DNA of 25,252 nucleotides from an uncultured Bacillota bacterium (GTDB lineage: Bacteria > Bacillota > Clostridia > Lachnospirales > Lachnospiraceae), in the NCBI GenBank assembly GCA_905200905.1, contig CAJKMA010000034.1, forward strand, positions 1 to 25,252, given 5' to 3'. Numbering within the stretch: position 1 is the stretch's first letter; every line of letters begins with the position of its first letter. Made by a program: the position numbers and the translations under genes. The notes below the pieces were generated by a model. It had not been told where the DNA came from. It saw only the letters and a list, made by a program, of their open reading frames with translations, and searched no databases. Below, in pieces: positions 7,490 to 15,931 of the stretch.

Positions 7490-8026
7490 ATGGCAAAATA
7501 TAGAAAATTGGGCAGAACATCTGACCAGAGAAAAGCGTTACTTAGAAACCAGGTAACAAACTTACTGTATCATGGAAAAATCGTTACTACAGAAACAAAA
7601 GCAAAAGAAGTTCGCAAAATTGCTGAAGGTCTGATTGCTATGGCTGTTCGTGAAAAAGACAATTTCGAAACAGTTACTGTTACAGCTAAAGTTGCTCGTA
7701 AAGATGCTGAAGGCAAGAGAGTAAAAGAAGTTGTAGACGGAAAGAAAGTTACTGTATACGATGAAGTACAGAAAGAAATCAAGAAGGATGCTCCTTCCAG
7801 ATTACATGCCAGAAGACAGATGCTGAAAGTTCTTTACCCTGTAACAGAAGTTCCAGCAGCAGCAGCCGGCAAAAAGAAAAATACAAAAGAAGTTGACTTA
7901 GTAGAAAAATTATTTACAGAAATTGCACCAAAATACGTAGGACGTAACGGTGGTTACACAAGAATCGTTAAGATTGGACCACGTAAAGGTGACGCAGCAA
8001 TGGAAGTAGTATTAGAGTTAATCTAA
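7490..8026 (+). CDS. rplQ: 50S ribosomal protein L17 (bL17) with an internal insertion
   Basis: A protein of the large subunit near the exit tunnel. The core is standard: MAKYRKLGRTSDQRKALLRN at the start, LHARRQMLKVLY in the middle, and GGYTRIVKIGPRKGDAAMEV at the end. At 178 residues it is longer than the usual 115-130. The extra length lies at about residues 55-101, a charged stretch rich in Lys, Glu and Val, and at about 119-135 (Ala- and Lys-rich). I recall similar insertions in Lachnospiraceae L17. The start is the ATG at 7490 with GGAGG (7476-7480) nine bases upstream; an in-frame ATG at 7463 lies inside the stem-loop and has no ribosome binding site. It is the last gene of the operon. 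Confidence 0.96.
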   Translation: MAKYRKLGRTSDQRKALLRNQVTNLLYHGKIVTTETKAKEVRKIAEGLIAMAVREKDNFETVTVTAKVARKDAEGKRVKEVVDGKKVTVYDEVQKEIKKDAPSRLHARRQMLKVLYPVTEVPAAAAGKKKNTKEVDLVEKLFTEIAPKYVGRNGGYTRIVKIGPRKGDAAMEVVLELI

Positions 8027-8047
8027 GAGTCACATTACATGTAAATA

Positions 8048-8087
8048 CGCCCGGGAAGGCTTCGGCCTGTTCCCGGGTGCTTTGTTT
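8048..8087 (+). terminator. Terminator of the alpha operon
   Basis: A strong GC-rich hairpin: CCCGGGAAGGC (8050-8060) and GCCTGTTCCCGGG (8065-8077) closed by a TTCG tetraloop, with a two-base bulge (TG) in the 3' arm. It is followed by the T-rich TTTGTTTCT from 8081. It lies 21 bases after the rplQ stop. Confidence 0.88.
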
Positions 8088-8111
8088 CTAACAGAAAAGG
8101 GAGGTAGGACC

Positions 8112-9032
8112 ATGAGTAAAAAAATGCTTTTTATTTTTAATCCCAGATCCGGAAAAGGAAGTATCAAAAGCCGTCTGGTGGATATCCTGGATATTTTTAT
8201 AAAAGGCGGCTATGAGGTTACGGTTCATCCCACCCAGGCTTATATGGATGGCCTGAAAGTGACAAAAAAAAGAGGGGGAAATTACGACCTGATTGTAGCA
8301 AGCGGAGGAGACGGTACCCTGGATGAAGTGGTTACCGGAATGTTGACAGCAGGACATCAGCATCCAATTGGTTATATACCTGCAGGCAGTACCAATGATT
8401 TTGCAAATAGCCTGCATATTTCCAGAAACATGCTTCAAGCAGCCACAGATATTGTAGAAGGCGTTCCCCACGCTTTTGATGCAGGACAGTTTAATGATGA
8501 TATTTTTGTCTATATTGCAGCATTTGGTTTATTTACAGATGTTTCTTATGAGACAAACCAGGATTTAAAAAACATCCTGGGTCATGCGGCTTATATTCTG
8601 GAAGGAACACAGAGACTTTTTAATATTAAATCCTATCATCTTCAGGTAAAAGGAGATTCTCATGAATTTGATGGGGAGTTTATATTTGGCATGGTGAGCA
8701 ATACCACTTCTGTGGGTGGTTTTAAGCGTCTTACAGGGCCAGATGTTATGTTGGATGACGGAGTATTTGAAGTGATGCTTATCCGTCGCCCAAAGAATAT
8801 TCTGGAGTTAAATGAAATCATTGCGTCTCTGCTTGGTACCAGTGACAGCAAGATGATCGAGGTTTTTAAAACCACTGTGTTAACCGTGCAGTGTGAAGAA
8901 GAAGTACCATGGACTCTGGATGGGGAATATGGTGGAGAACACAAAAATGTTTATATTAAAAACCTGAAACATGCGGTACAGATTATGCTTCCCCAAAATG
9001 ATGAAGTACCGTTGATTCATACACCACAATGA
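8112..9032 (+). CDS. Diacylglycerol/lipid kinase family protein (DAGK catalytic domain)
   Basis: A soluble lipid kinase of the DagK/YegS/BmrU group that phosphorylates diacylglycerol or a related lipid, often to recycle it into phospholipid synthesis. The 306 residues open KKMLFIFNPRSGKGSIKSRL, the nucleotide-binding start of the family. The hallmark SGGDGTLDEVVTGM follows, then IGYIPAGSTNDFANSL, and near the C-terminus PWTLDGEYGGEH, which carries the conserved DGE. I chose the ATG at 8112 because GGGAGG (8099-8104) lies seven bases before it; an in-frame TTG at 8082 falls in the T-tract of the preceding terminator. The YtaF/MntP-like gene follows 66 bases later. The exact lipid substrate is not shown. 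Confidence 0.92.
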   Translation: MSKKMLFIFNPRSGKGSIKSRLVDILDIFIKGGYEVTVHPTQAYMDGLKVTKKRGGNYDLIVASGGDGTLDEVVTGMLTAGHQHPIGYIPAGSTNDFANSLHISRNMLQAATDIVEGVPHAFDAGQFNDDIFVYIAAFGLFTDVSYETNQDLKNILGHAAYILEGTQRLFNIKSYHLQVKGDSHEFDGEFIFGMVSNTTSVGGFKRLTGPDVMLDDGVFEVMLIRRPKNILELNEIIASLLGTSDSKMIEVFKTTVLTVQCEEEVPWTLDGEYGGEHKNVYIKNLKHAVQIMLPQNDEVPLIHTPQ

Positions 9033-9098
9033 GAGAAAAGAACCTCTGGCACAGGTCTGTTCATATAATAGATAGAAACAGATTTTGGAAGGTGTGCC

Positions 9099-9656
9099 AT
9101 GGATATCAGCAAAGTGTTTCATGGGATTTTATGGATTCTTGCACTGACCACAGATTCTTTTGTGGTCAGTTTTGCATATGGGATGGAAAAGATAAAAATA
9201 TCTTTTTCTATGGTAGTAGGAATGAACCTGATTATGGGCTCCCTTTTGGGAATGGCCGTTCTGGCAGGGAATTTCCTTTCTTATTTTTTGCCAAAAACAG
9301 TTACGTCCCTGCTTTGTACAGGGATTTTAGCAGGCATGGGATTTTATCGGATTTTTGTCTGTTTTTATGCAAAAGAAAATACAGCTGGAAAAGGAAAGAA
9401 AAAAGAAATTACCAGGATAGAAGCCATACTGCTGGCTATTGTATTGTCGCTGGATAGCCTTGCCTTAGGGCTTGGAACAGGGTTAATACAGACAGGAGGA
9501 AGGTTTTTGGTTGTAGGTTCTTTTTTAGGTGGAATTTTCATGATGGAGGTCGGATGGAAGCTTGGGAAGCTTTTTGGAATTTCCATGAAAAGGGATTTAT
9601 CCTGGCTTAGTGGTGCATGTTTGATTTTACTGGCAGCGGGGTTGTGGATAAGCTAA
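9099..9656 (+). CDS. ytaF: YtaF/MntP-family six-helix membrane protein
   Basis: Small membrane protein of 185 residues with about six membrane segments. The two halves carry the paired family motif: LALTTDSFVVSFAYGMEKIK near the N-terminus and LSLDSLALGLGTGL in the second half, each with an Asp-Ser in a membrane helix. This pattern belongs to the MntP manganese exporter group and its relative YtaF, annotated as a sporulation membrane protein in spore formers. The motif YGMEKIKI is closer to YtaF than to MntP, so I lean to YtaF, but without alignment this is a judgement. GGAAGG (9087-9092) precedes the ATG by six bases. Confidence 0.78.
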   Translation: MDISKVFHGILWILALTTDSFVVSFAYGMEKIKISFSMVVGMNLIMGSLLGMAVLAGNFLSYFLPKTVTSLLCTGILAGMGFYRIFVCFYAKENTAGKGKKKEITRIEAILLAIVLSLDSLALGLGTGLIQTGGRFLVVGSFLGGIFMMEVGWKLGKLFGISMKRDLSWLSGACLILLAAGLWIS

Positions 9657-9663
9657 AAAAAAC

Positions 9664-9692
9664 TTGCAATCTTGTGTTTTTTGCGGTATCTT
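9664..9692 (+). promoter_or_regulatory. Candidate promoter of the glutamine synthetase gene
   Basis: TTGCAA (9664-9669) and TATCTT (9687-9692) are separated by 17 bases; a TTATAA at 9692-9697 offers an alternative -10. It lies in the 87-base gap before the glutamine synthetase start. I see no inverted repeat of a GlnR/TnrA type in the gap. Confidence 0.45.
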
Positions 9693-9743
9693 TATAACAG
9701 TTTTAAAGCCATAGCAAGTACATTGGGAGAAAGGAACAAAGGA

Positions 9744-11858
9744 ATGAGTGAATATATTAACGTATCTGAAATTTTTGGTGAGGATGTATTTAATGATGCC
9801 GTGATGCAGCAGCGTCTTCCAAAGAAAGTTTATAAAGATTTAAAACAAACCATATTAGAGGGAAAAGATTTGTCTTTGGAAATGGCAGATGTTATTGCTC
9901 ATGAGATGAAAGAATGGGCCATTGAAAAGGGTGCTACCCATTATACCCATTGGTTTCAGCCTTTGACAGGAGTAACTGCAGAAAAACATGATTCTTTTAT
10001 CACAGCTCCTCTTCCAAATGGAAAGGTTTTGATGAGCTTCTCTGGAAAAGAACTAATTACAGGGGAGCCAGATGCATCATCTTTTCCTTCCGGAGGACTT
10101 CGTGCTACTTTTGAGGCAAGAGGTTATACCGCTTGGGATTGTACATCTCCGGCATTTGTGCGCCATGATGCAGCAGGTGCAACTTTATGTATTCCTACTG
10201 CTTTTTGTTCCTATACAGGAGAAGCATTGGATCAGAAAACACCTCTTCTTCGCTCTATGCAGGCCATTAACACTCAGGCCCTTCGTCTTATTCGTCTGTT
10301 TGGTGATACTACGGCAAAAAGGGTAATTCCTTCTGTGGGTGCAGAACAGGAATACTTCCTTGTCAGTGAGGAAAAATTTAGCCAGAGAAAAGACCTGGTA
10401 TTTACCGGAAGAACATTGTTTGGTGCTATGCCGCCTAAGGGACAAGAATTGGATGACCACTATCTAGGTACCATTCGCCAGAGAGTTTCTGCCTATATGA
10501 AACATGTCAATGAAGAATTATGGAAACTGGGTGTCACTTCAAAAACCCAGCATAATGAGGCTGCTCCAGCGCAGCATGAGCTGGCTCCTATCTATGCAGA
10601 AGCAAACGTAGAGGTTGACCACAATCAGATTGTAATGCAAACTTTAAAACGTGTGGCTTCACAGCATGGTATGAAGTGTCTGCTTCACGAAAAACCTTTT
10701 GCAGGGGTAAATGGTTCTGGAAAGCATAATAACTGGTCTCTTACTACAGATACAGGAGTGAATTTGCTGGAACCAGGCAATACACCTCATGATAATATTC
10801 AATTCCTTTTAATTTTAAGCTGTATCCTCAAAGCAGTGGATGAACATGCAGAGCTTTTGCGGGAATCAGCGGCAGATGTGGGAAATGATCATCGTTTAGG
10901 GGCAAATGAAGCACCGCCGGCAATTATTTCCGTATTTTTAGGTGAGCAGCTTACAGACGTTATGAATCAGCTGATTACCACAGGTACGGCAGATCACAGT
11001 ATTGAGCGAGAAGTATTGGATACAGGAGTAAAAGCGATACCAGAATTTATGCGTGATACTGCAGATAGGAACAGAACTTCACCATTTGCTTTTACTGGTA
11101 ATAAGTTTGAGTTCCGTATGGTAGGCTCCAGAGATTCTATTGCTCCGGCAAATGTGGTTTTAAACACCATTGTGGCTCAGGCATTTAAAGAAGCCTGTGA
11201 AGAATTGGAACGGGCAGAAAACTTTGATATTGCTGTTCATGATTTGATGAAAAAGAACTTTACCAGACATCAGCGGATTGTCTTTAATGGAAATGGTTAT
11301 TCCAAGGAATGGGTAGAGGAAGCCGAAAGACGTGGATTGCCCAATATGATCTGTATGGTGGAAAGCCTGGACGCCCTTACCATGGAGAAAACAGTGGCTC
11401 TTTTTGAAGAGTTTGGTGTTCTTACCAGGGCAGAGTTGGAATCCAGACAGGAAATCAAATATGAAGCTTATGCAAAGGCTATTAATATAGAAGCAAGAAC
11501 CATGCTGGATATTGCAGGAAAACAAATTATTCCTGCTGTCATCCGCTATACTAGACAATTAGCAGATTCTATTAACGCAGTGGTGGCAGCTGGAGTGCTG
11601 GATGTAGAAGTGCAGACAGGATTGCTTCGTGATACTTCTGCCCTATTAAAAGAAACAAAAGAAGCTGCAGATGCTTTGAGAGAGGTTACAGAGACAGCTT
11701 ATGCCATGGCAGATGGAAAAGACAAGGCATTTTATTACCGGCAACAGGTTCTTCCAGCTATGGAGGCCCTCAGAAAACCGGTAGACCAGTTAGAAATGAT
11801 TGTAGATAAAGAAGTGTGGCCAATGCCGTCCTATGGAGATTTGTTGTTTGAAGTATAA
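9744..11858 (+). CDS. glnN: Type III glutamine synthetase (GSIII)
   Basis: Makes glutamine from glutamate, ammonia and ATP; the main ammonia-assimilating enzyme in many gut anaerobes. The 704 residues match the large GSIII class (about 700-730), not the 440-470 of GSI. Family stretches are clear: VGAEQEYFLV, which supplies metal-binding Glu residues; KTQHNEAAPAQHELAPIYAE; NGSGKHNNWSL, the glutamate/ATP site; RLGANEAPPAIISVFLG; and GNKFEFRMVGS. An in-frame ATG at 9672 would add 24 residues, but the family N-terminus MSEYINVSEIFGEDVFN starts at 9744, with GAAAGG (9728-9733) ten bases upstream. A hairpin follows the gene before the AAA+/VWA pair. No PII or ammonium transporter gene is adjacent. 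The symbol glnN follows common GSIII usage. Confidence 0.96.
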   Translation: MSEYINVSEIFGEDVFNDAVMQQRLPKKVYKDLKQTILEGKDLSLEMADVIAHEMKEWAIEKGATHYTHWFQPLTGVTAEKHDSFITAPLPNGKVLMSFSGKELITGEPDASSFPSGGLRATFEARGYTAWDCTSPAFVRHDAAGATLCIPTAFCSYTGEALDQKTPLLRSMQAINTQALRLIRLFGDTTAKRVIPSVGAEQEYFLVSEEKFSQRKDLVFTGRTLFGAMPPKGQELDDHYLGTIRQRVSAYMKHVNEELWKLGVTSKTQHNEAAPAQHELAPIYAEANVEVDHNQIVMQTLKRVASQHGMKCLLHEKPFAGVNGSGKHNNWSLTTDTGVNLLEPGNTPHDNIQFLLILSCILKAVDEHAELLRESAADVGNDHRLGANEAPPAIISVFLGEQLTDVMNQLITTGTADHSIEREVLDTGVKAIPEFMRDTADRNRTSPFAFTGNKFEFRMVGSRDSIAPANVVLNTIVAQAFKEACEELERAENFDIAVHDLMKKNFTRHQRIVFNGNGYSKEWVEEAERRGLPNMICMVESLDALTMEKTVALFEEFGVLTRAELESRQEIKYEAYAKAINIEARTMLDIAGKQIIPAVIRYTRQLADSINAVVAAGVLDVEVQTGLLRDTSALLKETKEAADALREVTETAYAMADGKDKAFYYRQQVLPAMEALRKPVDQLEMIVDKEVWPMPSYGDLLFEV

Positions 11859-11865
11859 ATAAGGA

Positions 11866-11908
11866 GGAGGCTGTTGCTGAAAGATGCGACTGCCTCCCTG
11901 CTGTTTTT
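11866..11908 (+). terminator. Hairpin terminator after glutamine synthetase
   Basis: GGAGGCTGTTGC (11866-11877) pairs with GCGACTGCCTCC (11886-11897) with one T-T mismatch and one wobble, around an eight-base loop. TTTTT at 11904-11908 follows six bases after the stem, a less tight arrangement than a classic terminator, so read-through into the AAA+ gene is likely. The core GGCTGTTGC...GCGAC recurs after ftsX. Confidence 0.65.
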
Positions 11909-11936
11909 ATAAGAAGTTACAGAAACGGAGAAAATC

Positions 11937-12860
11937 ATGGAGCATACATTAGATTTTTTAAGGGAACAAAACGTAGAAGAAAGGCTGATTCGGGATGTTG
12001 AATTGTTTCGGAAGTCTTATGCAGTGGAGACAGAAGAAGAGAAAAGGGTAACAGAGCCAGATATGTTTTTTTATGGAAAAGAGGTTCTGGAAATGGCGAT
12101 TGCAGCCCTTTTGGAAGGAGAGAATCTTTTGCTTACTGGAGCAAAGGCAACGGGGAAAAATGTTCTGGCAGAAAATCTTGCCTGGATTTTTCACCGTCCT
12201 GTGTACAATGTGTCTTTTCACGTGAATACCAATAGCGGTGACTTGATAGGTACAGATACATTTCTGGATAACGAAGTGCAGCTTCGCAAGGGCAGTATTT
12301 ACCGTTGTGCTCAGTACGGTGGATTTGGAATTTTAGATGAAATCAATATGGCAAAAAATGATGCGGTTTCTGTACTTCATGCTTCTTTGGATTATCGCCG
12401 CTGTATTGATGTACCAGGTTATGACAAAATAGATATGCATCCAGCAGCCAGATTTATTGGTACGATGAACTATGGATACGCAGGCACTAAGGAATTAAAT
12501 GAAGCTCTGGTTTCCAGATTTTTGGTAATTGATATGCCCCAGCAGGATGAGGAAACATTACAGTTTATTTTCCGATCTAAGTTTCCTGGAATGAAGGAAG
12601 GGGCTTTGAAACAGTGGATTGGCTTGTTTTTGGATTTACAGCTCAAGGCTCAGAATGGAGAAATTACTACAAAAGCTGTAGATTTAAGAGGAATCCTGGG
12701 AGCACAAAAAGCCATTCGTAGAGGATTGAAACCGGCTTTGGCTGTGAAAATGGGTGTGGTGAATAAGAGCTTTGATGTTTTTGAAAAAGAGATTGTACAG
12801 GATGTGGTTATGACCAGGATTCCAAAAACCTGGACAGCAGCAGATGTGTTTGAAGATTAG
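11937..12860 (+). CDS. MoxR-type AAA+ ATPase
   Basis: AAA+ ATPase of the MoxR/NorQ/CbbQ type (AAA_5), which remodels or activates target complexes together with a VWA-domain partner. In 307 residues the Walker A is GAKATGKN (68-75), with Asn where Thr or Ser is usual after Lys74. Walker B is GILDEIN, with Asp134 and Glu135. A sensor-1 region FIGTMNYGYAGTKELNEALV and the arginine-containing SRFLVIDMPQ follow. CGGAG (11926-11930) lies six bases before the ATG. The VWA gene starts nine bases after the stop, so they form one transcription and probably one functional unit. The target is not visible; the nearest upstream gene is glutamine synthetase. Confidence 0.9.
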   Translation: MEHTLDFLREQNVEERLIRDVELFRKSYAVETEEEKRVTEPDMFFYGKEVLEMAIAALLEGENLLLTGAKATGKNVLAENLAWIFHRPVYNVSFHVNTNSGDLIGTDTFLDNEVQLRKGSIYRCAQYGGFGILDEINMAKNDAVSVLHASLDYRRCIDVPGYDKIDMHPAARFIGTMNYGYAGTKELNEALVSRFLVIDMPQQDEETLQFIFRSKFPGMKEGALKQWIGLFLDLQLKAQNGEITTKAVDLRGILGAQKAIRRGLKPALAVKMGVVNKSFDVFEKEIVQDVVMTRIPKTWTAADVFED

Positions 12861-12868
12861 GGGAATGT

Positions 12869-14644
12869 ATGGAAGAGTATGAACTGGAACTGGAAAACAG
12901 AATAAAAAATCTGATGTGGACGGTAAGTGGTAATTATTCCCTAGATTTTAAGCCAGATTTAGCAGCATTTGCCCGTTCCAAATATGGAGCTTTGTATGAT
13001 GGAATAAAGCAAGGGGCCTTTGCACGCTATTTTGACAGGGAGGCTTTTTCCATGTATTTGGTAAAGAAACTGTATTGCCATGCCATGGAAGGCCCTTTGT
13101 TGTCCATTGCACAGCTTTGTATTGAATTTGCTGTTTCATCAAGGATGATAAAGGAGCGGGAAGGCGTAGGGGAAATTAGGAGAAAAGCCTGTGAGGATAT
13201 TCTGGAAAAAGAGTTTCATCGTCTTCAGGAGAATGAAGCAGGAAGGCTGAAATTAGCTATGCTAAGAGAGATTTTAAATGGAAGAGGACCTGCACCGATA
13301 CGACAAAAGCGTTGGATGAACCTACTCTGGAACCTGGAACAAACAGAAGATACCATGGAAGTCATGAGAACAGCAGACATTCTCTATAATGAGGTGGTGG
13401 ACCCCTATTTTGAGCGTCAGCATGGAACATTAGAACAGGTGTTGGCTGTGACGTTGGAAGATTTAGCAGAATTTTCCTGGAAGGAGTTTCTGGAGGAGGA
13501 GGCTCTGGAAAGCACCTTTGAAACCTATCTGGATAAAATAACGGAGCAGATGACGAATTTGGATGCTATGGAATCCTCCAAAAAAGAGCAGGACAAGGAA
13601 GAACAGGAACAAGAGAAAACAGACAGGCGTATATTGGTAGTAGATGAGAAAGCTCTGGAGAGAATGTACTCCTATGTGGAACGGAATTATGGCAGGACAT
13701 TTCTAACAGAAGCAGAGGAGAAGCGGATAAATTATCTTATGTGCAGAGGAATCCACAGTGATTGCAGCCTTTATTTTACCAGAGGTATTTTAAAGGAGCC
13801 TGTGCTGCGAAATTATCAATACGAATATGCAAGAAAGCAAAAAGATAAAAATTTGTATGAATACTATGATAACCATAGAACTGTGAAAAATAATATTCGG
13901 ATTCTCACAGAGATGCTACGTAAGACCTTGGTTATGAGAGATGAAACGGAGGAGGTCTTGTCTGATCGTGGAAAGATTGTTCCAGCGCGGCTTTGGAGGA
14001 TTGGGAGAACCAATGAGGCACGTTTTTTTACCAGGGAGTTGTATCAGGATTCCAGCAGGTTTGTGGTGGATATTCTTCTGGACGCCAGTGGCTCTCAGCG
14101 CCCAAGACAAGGACAAGTGGCCATTCAGGCATATATTTTAAGTGAAGCATTAAGCAATGTGGGAATACCCCACAGAGTTATGAGTTTTTGTACCTTTTGG
14201 GATTATACTATTTTGCATGAATTTCGAGATTATGATGCAGAGCGAAAAGAAAATAGTAATATTTTTGAATATGTAACATCCTCCAATAATCGGGACGGCT
14301 TGGCTATTAAGGCTGTAGGAGGAGGACTTTTAGACAGGGAAGAGGAGCATAAGATTCTTATTGTCCTTAGTGATGGGAAACCTTATGATGTGATTTTGAA
14401 TCGTCCAAATGCCAGAAATCCAAAGCCTTATGAAGGAAATTATGCAGTATCTGACACAGGATTTGAGGTGCGCAGACTGAGAAGCCAGGGCGTGTGTGTT
14501 CTTGGAGTTTTCGCTGGGGAAGAGAAAGATCTGGCTGCAGAGAAGAAGATTTTCGGAAAAGATTTTGCTTATATCAGAAAAATTTCAGGATTTTCACCTG
14601 TGGTAGGCAGGTATCTTATGAAGCAATTGGAAAAAGAAATATGA
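12869..14644 (+). CDS. VWA-domain protein (CobT/NorD/CbbO type), partner of the MoxR ATPase
   Basis: A 591-residue cytosolic protein with a C-terminal von Willebrand A domain. The metal-ion site is intact: LLDASGS gives Asp405, Ser407 and Ser409 of the DxSxS motif; NRDGLAIKAV supplies a further contact, and VLSDGKP (Asp502) closes it. The N-terminal 400 residues are largely helical, with a very acidic, Gln/Glu-rich stretch (KKEQDKEEQEQEKTDRR) at about 233-250. That layout of helical region, acidic linker and VWA is seen in CobT/NorD-like proteins. AGGGGA (12859-12864) overlaps the ATPase stop, so translation is probably coupled. In known pairs the VWA protein recognises the target and the ATPase supplies force; here the target is unknown. 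Confidence 0.88.
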   Translation: MEEYELELENRIKNLMWTVSGNYSLDFKPDLAAFARSKYGALYDGIKQGAFARYFDREAFSMYLVKKLYCHAMEGPLLSIAQLCIEFAVSSRMIKEREGVGEIRRKACEDILEKEFHRLQENEAGRLKLAMLREILNGRGPAPIRQKRWMNLLWNLEQTEDTMEVMRTADILYNEVVDPYFERQHGTLEQVLAVTLEDLAEFSWKEFLEEEALESTFETYLDKITEQMTNLDAMESSKKEQDKEEQEQEKTDRRILVVDEKALERMYSYVERNYGRTFLTEAEEKRINYLMCRGIHSDCSLYFTRGILKEPVLRNYQYEYARKQKDKNLYEYYDNHRTVKNNIRILTEMLRKTLVMRDETEEVLSDRGKIVPARLWRIGRTNEARFFTRELYQDSSRFVVDILLDASGSQRPRQGQVAIQAYILSEALSNVGIPHRVMSFCTFWDYTILHEFRDYDAERKENSNIFEYVTSSNNRDGLAIKAVGGGLLDREEEHKILIVLSDGKPYDVILNRPNARNPKPYEGNYAVSDTGFEVRRLRSQGVCVLGVFAGEEKDLAAEKKIFGKDFAYIRKISGFSPVVGRYLMKQLEKEI

Positions 14645-14647
14645 ACA

Positions 14648-14683
14648 AAGTATTACATTTTTGAAAAAAAGATGTAATATTTT
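14648..14683 (+). terminator. Terminator after the AAA+/VWA pair
   Basis: TATTACAT (14651-14658) pairs with ATGTAATA (14672-14679), extended inward by T/A pairs and outward by A-T and G-U pairs; the 3' arm runs into TTTT (14680-14683). It starts four bases after the VWA stop. Confidence 0.8.
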
Positions 14684-14736
14684 GCGTTTGCTCTTTCCTT
14701 TTTTCCTATTTTGTATTAAAATATAGAGTAGGGTTT

Positions 14737-14765
14737 TTGTTTTTATGGGATTTTGTAACTAGATA
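14737..14765 (+). promoter_or_regulatory. Weak candidate promoter before the PucR-type regulator
   Basis: TTGTTT (14737-14742) and TAGATA (14760-14765) have 17-base spacing. A perfect TATAAT at 14781-14786 lies closer to the gene but has no matching -35 and would leave a very short leader. Either could serve; the 158-base gap holds no gene. Confidence 0.3.
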
Positions 14766-14802
14766 ACAGATGAAAAACTATATAATGAAAGAAGGAGACA
14801 AC

Positions 14803-15891
14803 ATGATATCAAACCAGATACTCCAAAGTACCCTTGATGGGCTAAAAGGAATTTCAAGGACAGATTTTTGTATTACCGATATGGAAGGAAAAATGCTGGC
14901 ATCTACCTTTTCGGACAATGTATGCGAACAGGAGGAGGCAGCAGCTTTTGCTAATTCCCAGGCAGACAGCCAGGTGGTGAGAGGCAATCAATATTTTAAG
15001 ATTTATGATAATCATCAGTTAGAATATATCCTGATTATGGATAGTACAGCAGATGATGCGTACACCTTGGGAAAATTGGTGGTATTTCAGATTCAGGGAC
15101 TTCTTACAGCGTATAAAGAGCGCTTTAACAAAGACAATTTTATCAAAAACTTATTGTTGGATAACTTATTGTTAGTGGACATCCATAACAGAGCCAAAAA
15201 ACTTCACATTGAAGTTGATGTGAGAAGAGTTGTTTATATTCTGGAAACAAACCAGGATAAAGATTATGGTTCTTTAGAAAATGTAAAAAATCTTCTGGGA
15301 GGCAAATCTGGTGATTTTGTCACTGCAGTGGATGAGAAGAGCATTATTATTGTAAAAGAGCTGGCGCCTACAGATACCTATGTGCAGCTGGAAAAAACAG
15401 CAAATACCATTTTATCCACCCTTGGAGTAGAAAAGGATGGAAAAACTCACATTGCATACGGTACGATTGTAAAAGAATTAAAAGAAGTGTCCCGTTCCTA
15501 CAAAGAAGCAAAAATGGCATTGGATGTAGGAAAGATTTTCTTTGGGAACAGAGAGGTAATTGCGTACAGTTCTTTAGGAATTGGACGTCTTATTTACCAA
15601 CTTCCTATTCCTCTTTGTAAAATGTTCATTCGGGAAATTTTTGACACACATTCTCCAGATGATTTTGACGAGGAAACACTTACCACTATTAATAAATTCT
15701 TTGAAAACAGCCTGAATGTGTCAGAAACATCCAGACAGTTATTTATACACAGAAATACTCTGGTGTACAGACTGGATAAGCTGCAGAAAAGCACTGGATT
15801 GGATTTGCGTGTCTTTGAAGATGCGATTACCTTTAAGATTGCCCTGATGGTAGTAAAATACATGAAATACATGGAGACACTGGATTATTAA
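14803..15891 (+). CDS. PucR/CdaR-family transcriptional regulator
   Basis: A 362-residue DNA-binding regulator. The C-terminus has the PucR-type helix-turn-helix: NVSETSRQLFIHRNTLVYRL followed by DKLQKSTGLDL. The N-terminus (ILQSTLDGLKGISRTDFCIT and DMEGKMLAST) resembles the sugar-diacid recognition region of CdaR, and the middle has a GGDEF-like fold region typical of the group. In that family it senses small organic acids or purine catabolites; no such pathway gene is nearby. I chose the ATG at 14803, with AAGGAG five bases upstream, over in-frame ATGs at 14770 and 14785, which lack a ribosome binding site. ftsE follows 40 bases later with no terminator between, so co-transcription is possible. 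Confidence 0.85.
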   Translation: MISNQILQSTLDGLKGISRTDFCITDMEGKMLASTFSDNVCEQEEAAAFANSQADSQVVRGNQYFKIYDNHQLEYILIMDSTADDAYTLGKLVVFQIQGLLTAYKERFNKDNFIKNLLLDNLLLVDIHNRAKKLHIEVDVRRVVYILETNQDKDYGSLENVKNLLGGKSGDFVTAVDEKSIIIVKELAPTDTYVQLEKTANTILSTLGVEKDGKTHIAYGTIVKELKEVSRSYKEAKMALDVGKIFFGNREVIAYSSLGIGRLIYQLPIPLCKMFIREIFDTHSPDDFDEETLTTINKFFENSLNVSETSRQLFIHRNTLVYRLDKLQKSTGLDLRVFEDAITFKIALMVVKYMKYMETLDY

Positions 15892-15931
15892 AAAAGTCTT
15901 GACGATTGTTTTATGAAAACAGGAGGTTATT

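Noticed and set aside
9029..9457. A separate 142-residue reading frame overlapping the YtaF-like gene
   Set aside because: It is rich in Cys, Phe and Arg with no recognisable motif, has no ribosome binding site, and the overlapping frame is a clear membrane protein family.
9657..9743. A riboswitch or glutamine-sensing RNA before glutamine synthetase
   Set aside because: Only 87 bases, no conserved motif that I recognise and no stable hairpin by eye.
14781..14786. Perfect TATAAT as the main promoter of the PucR-type regulator
   Set aside because: No -35 at a suitable distance, and it lies only 16 bases before the start codon, leaving almost no room for a leader.
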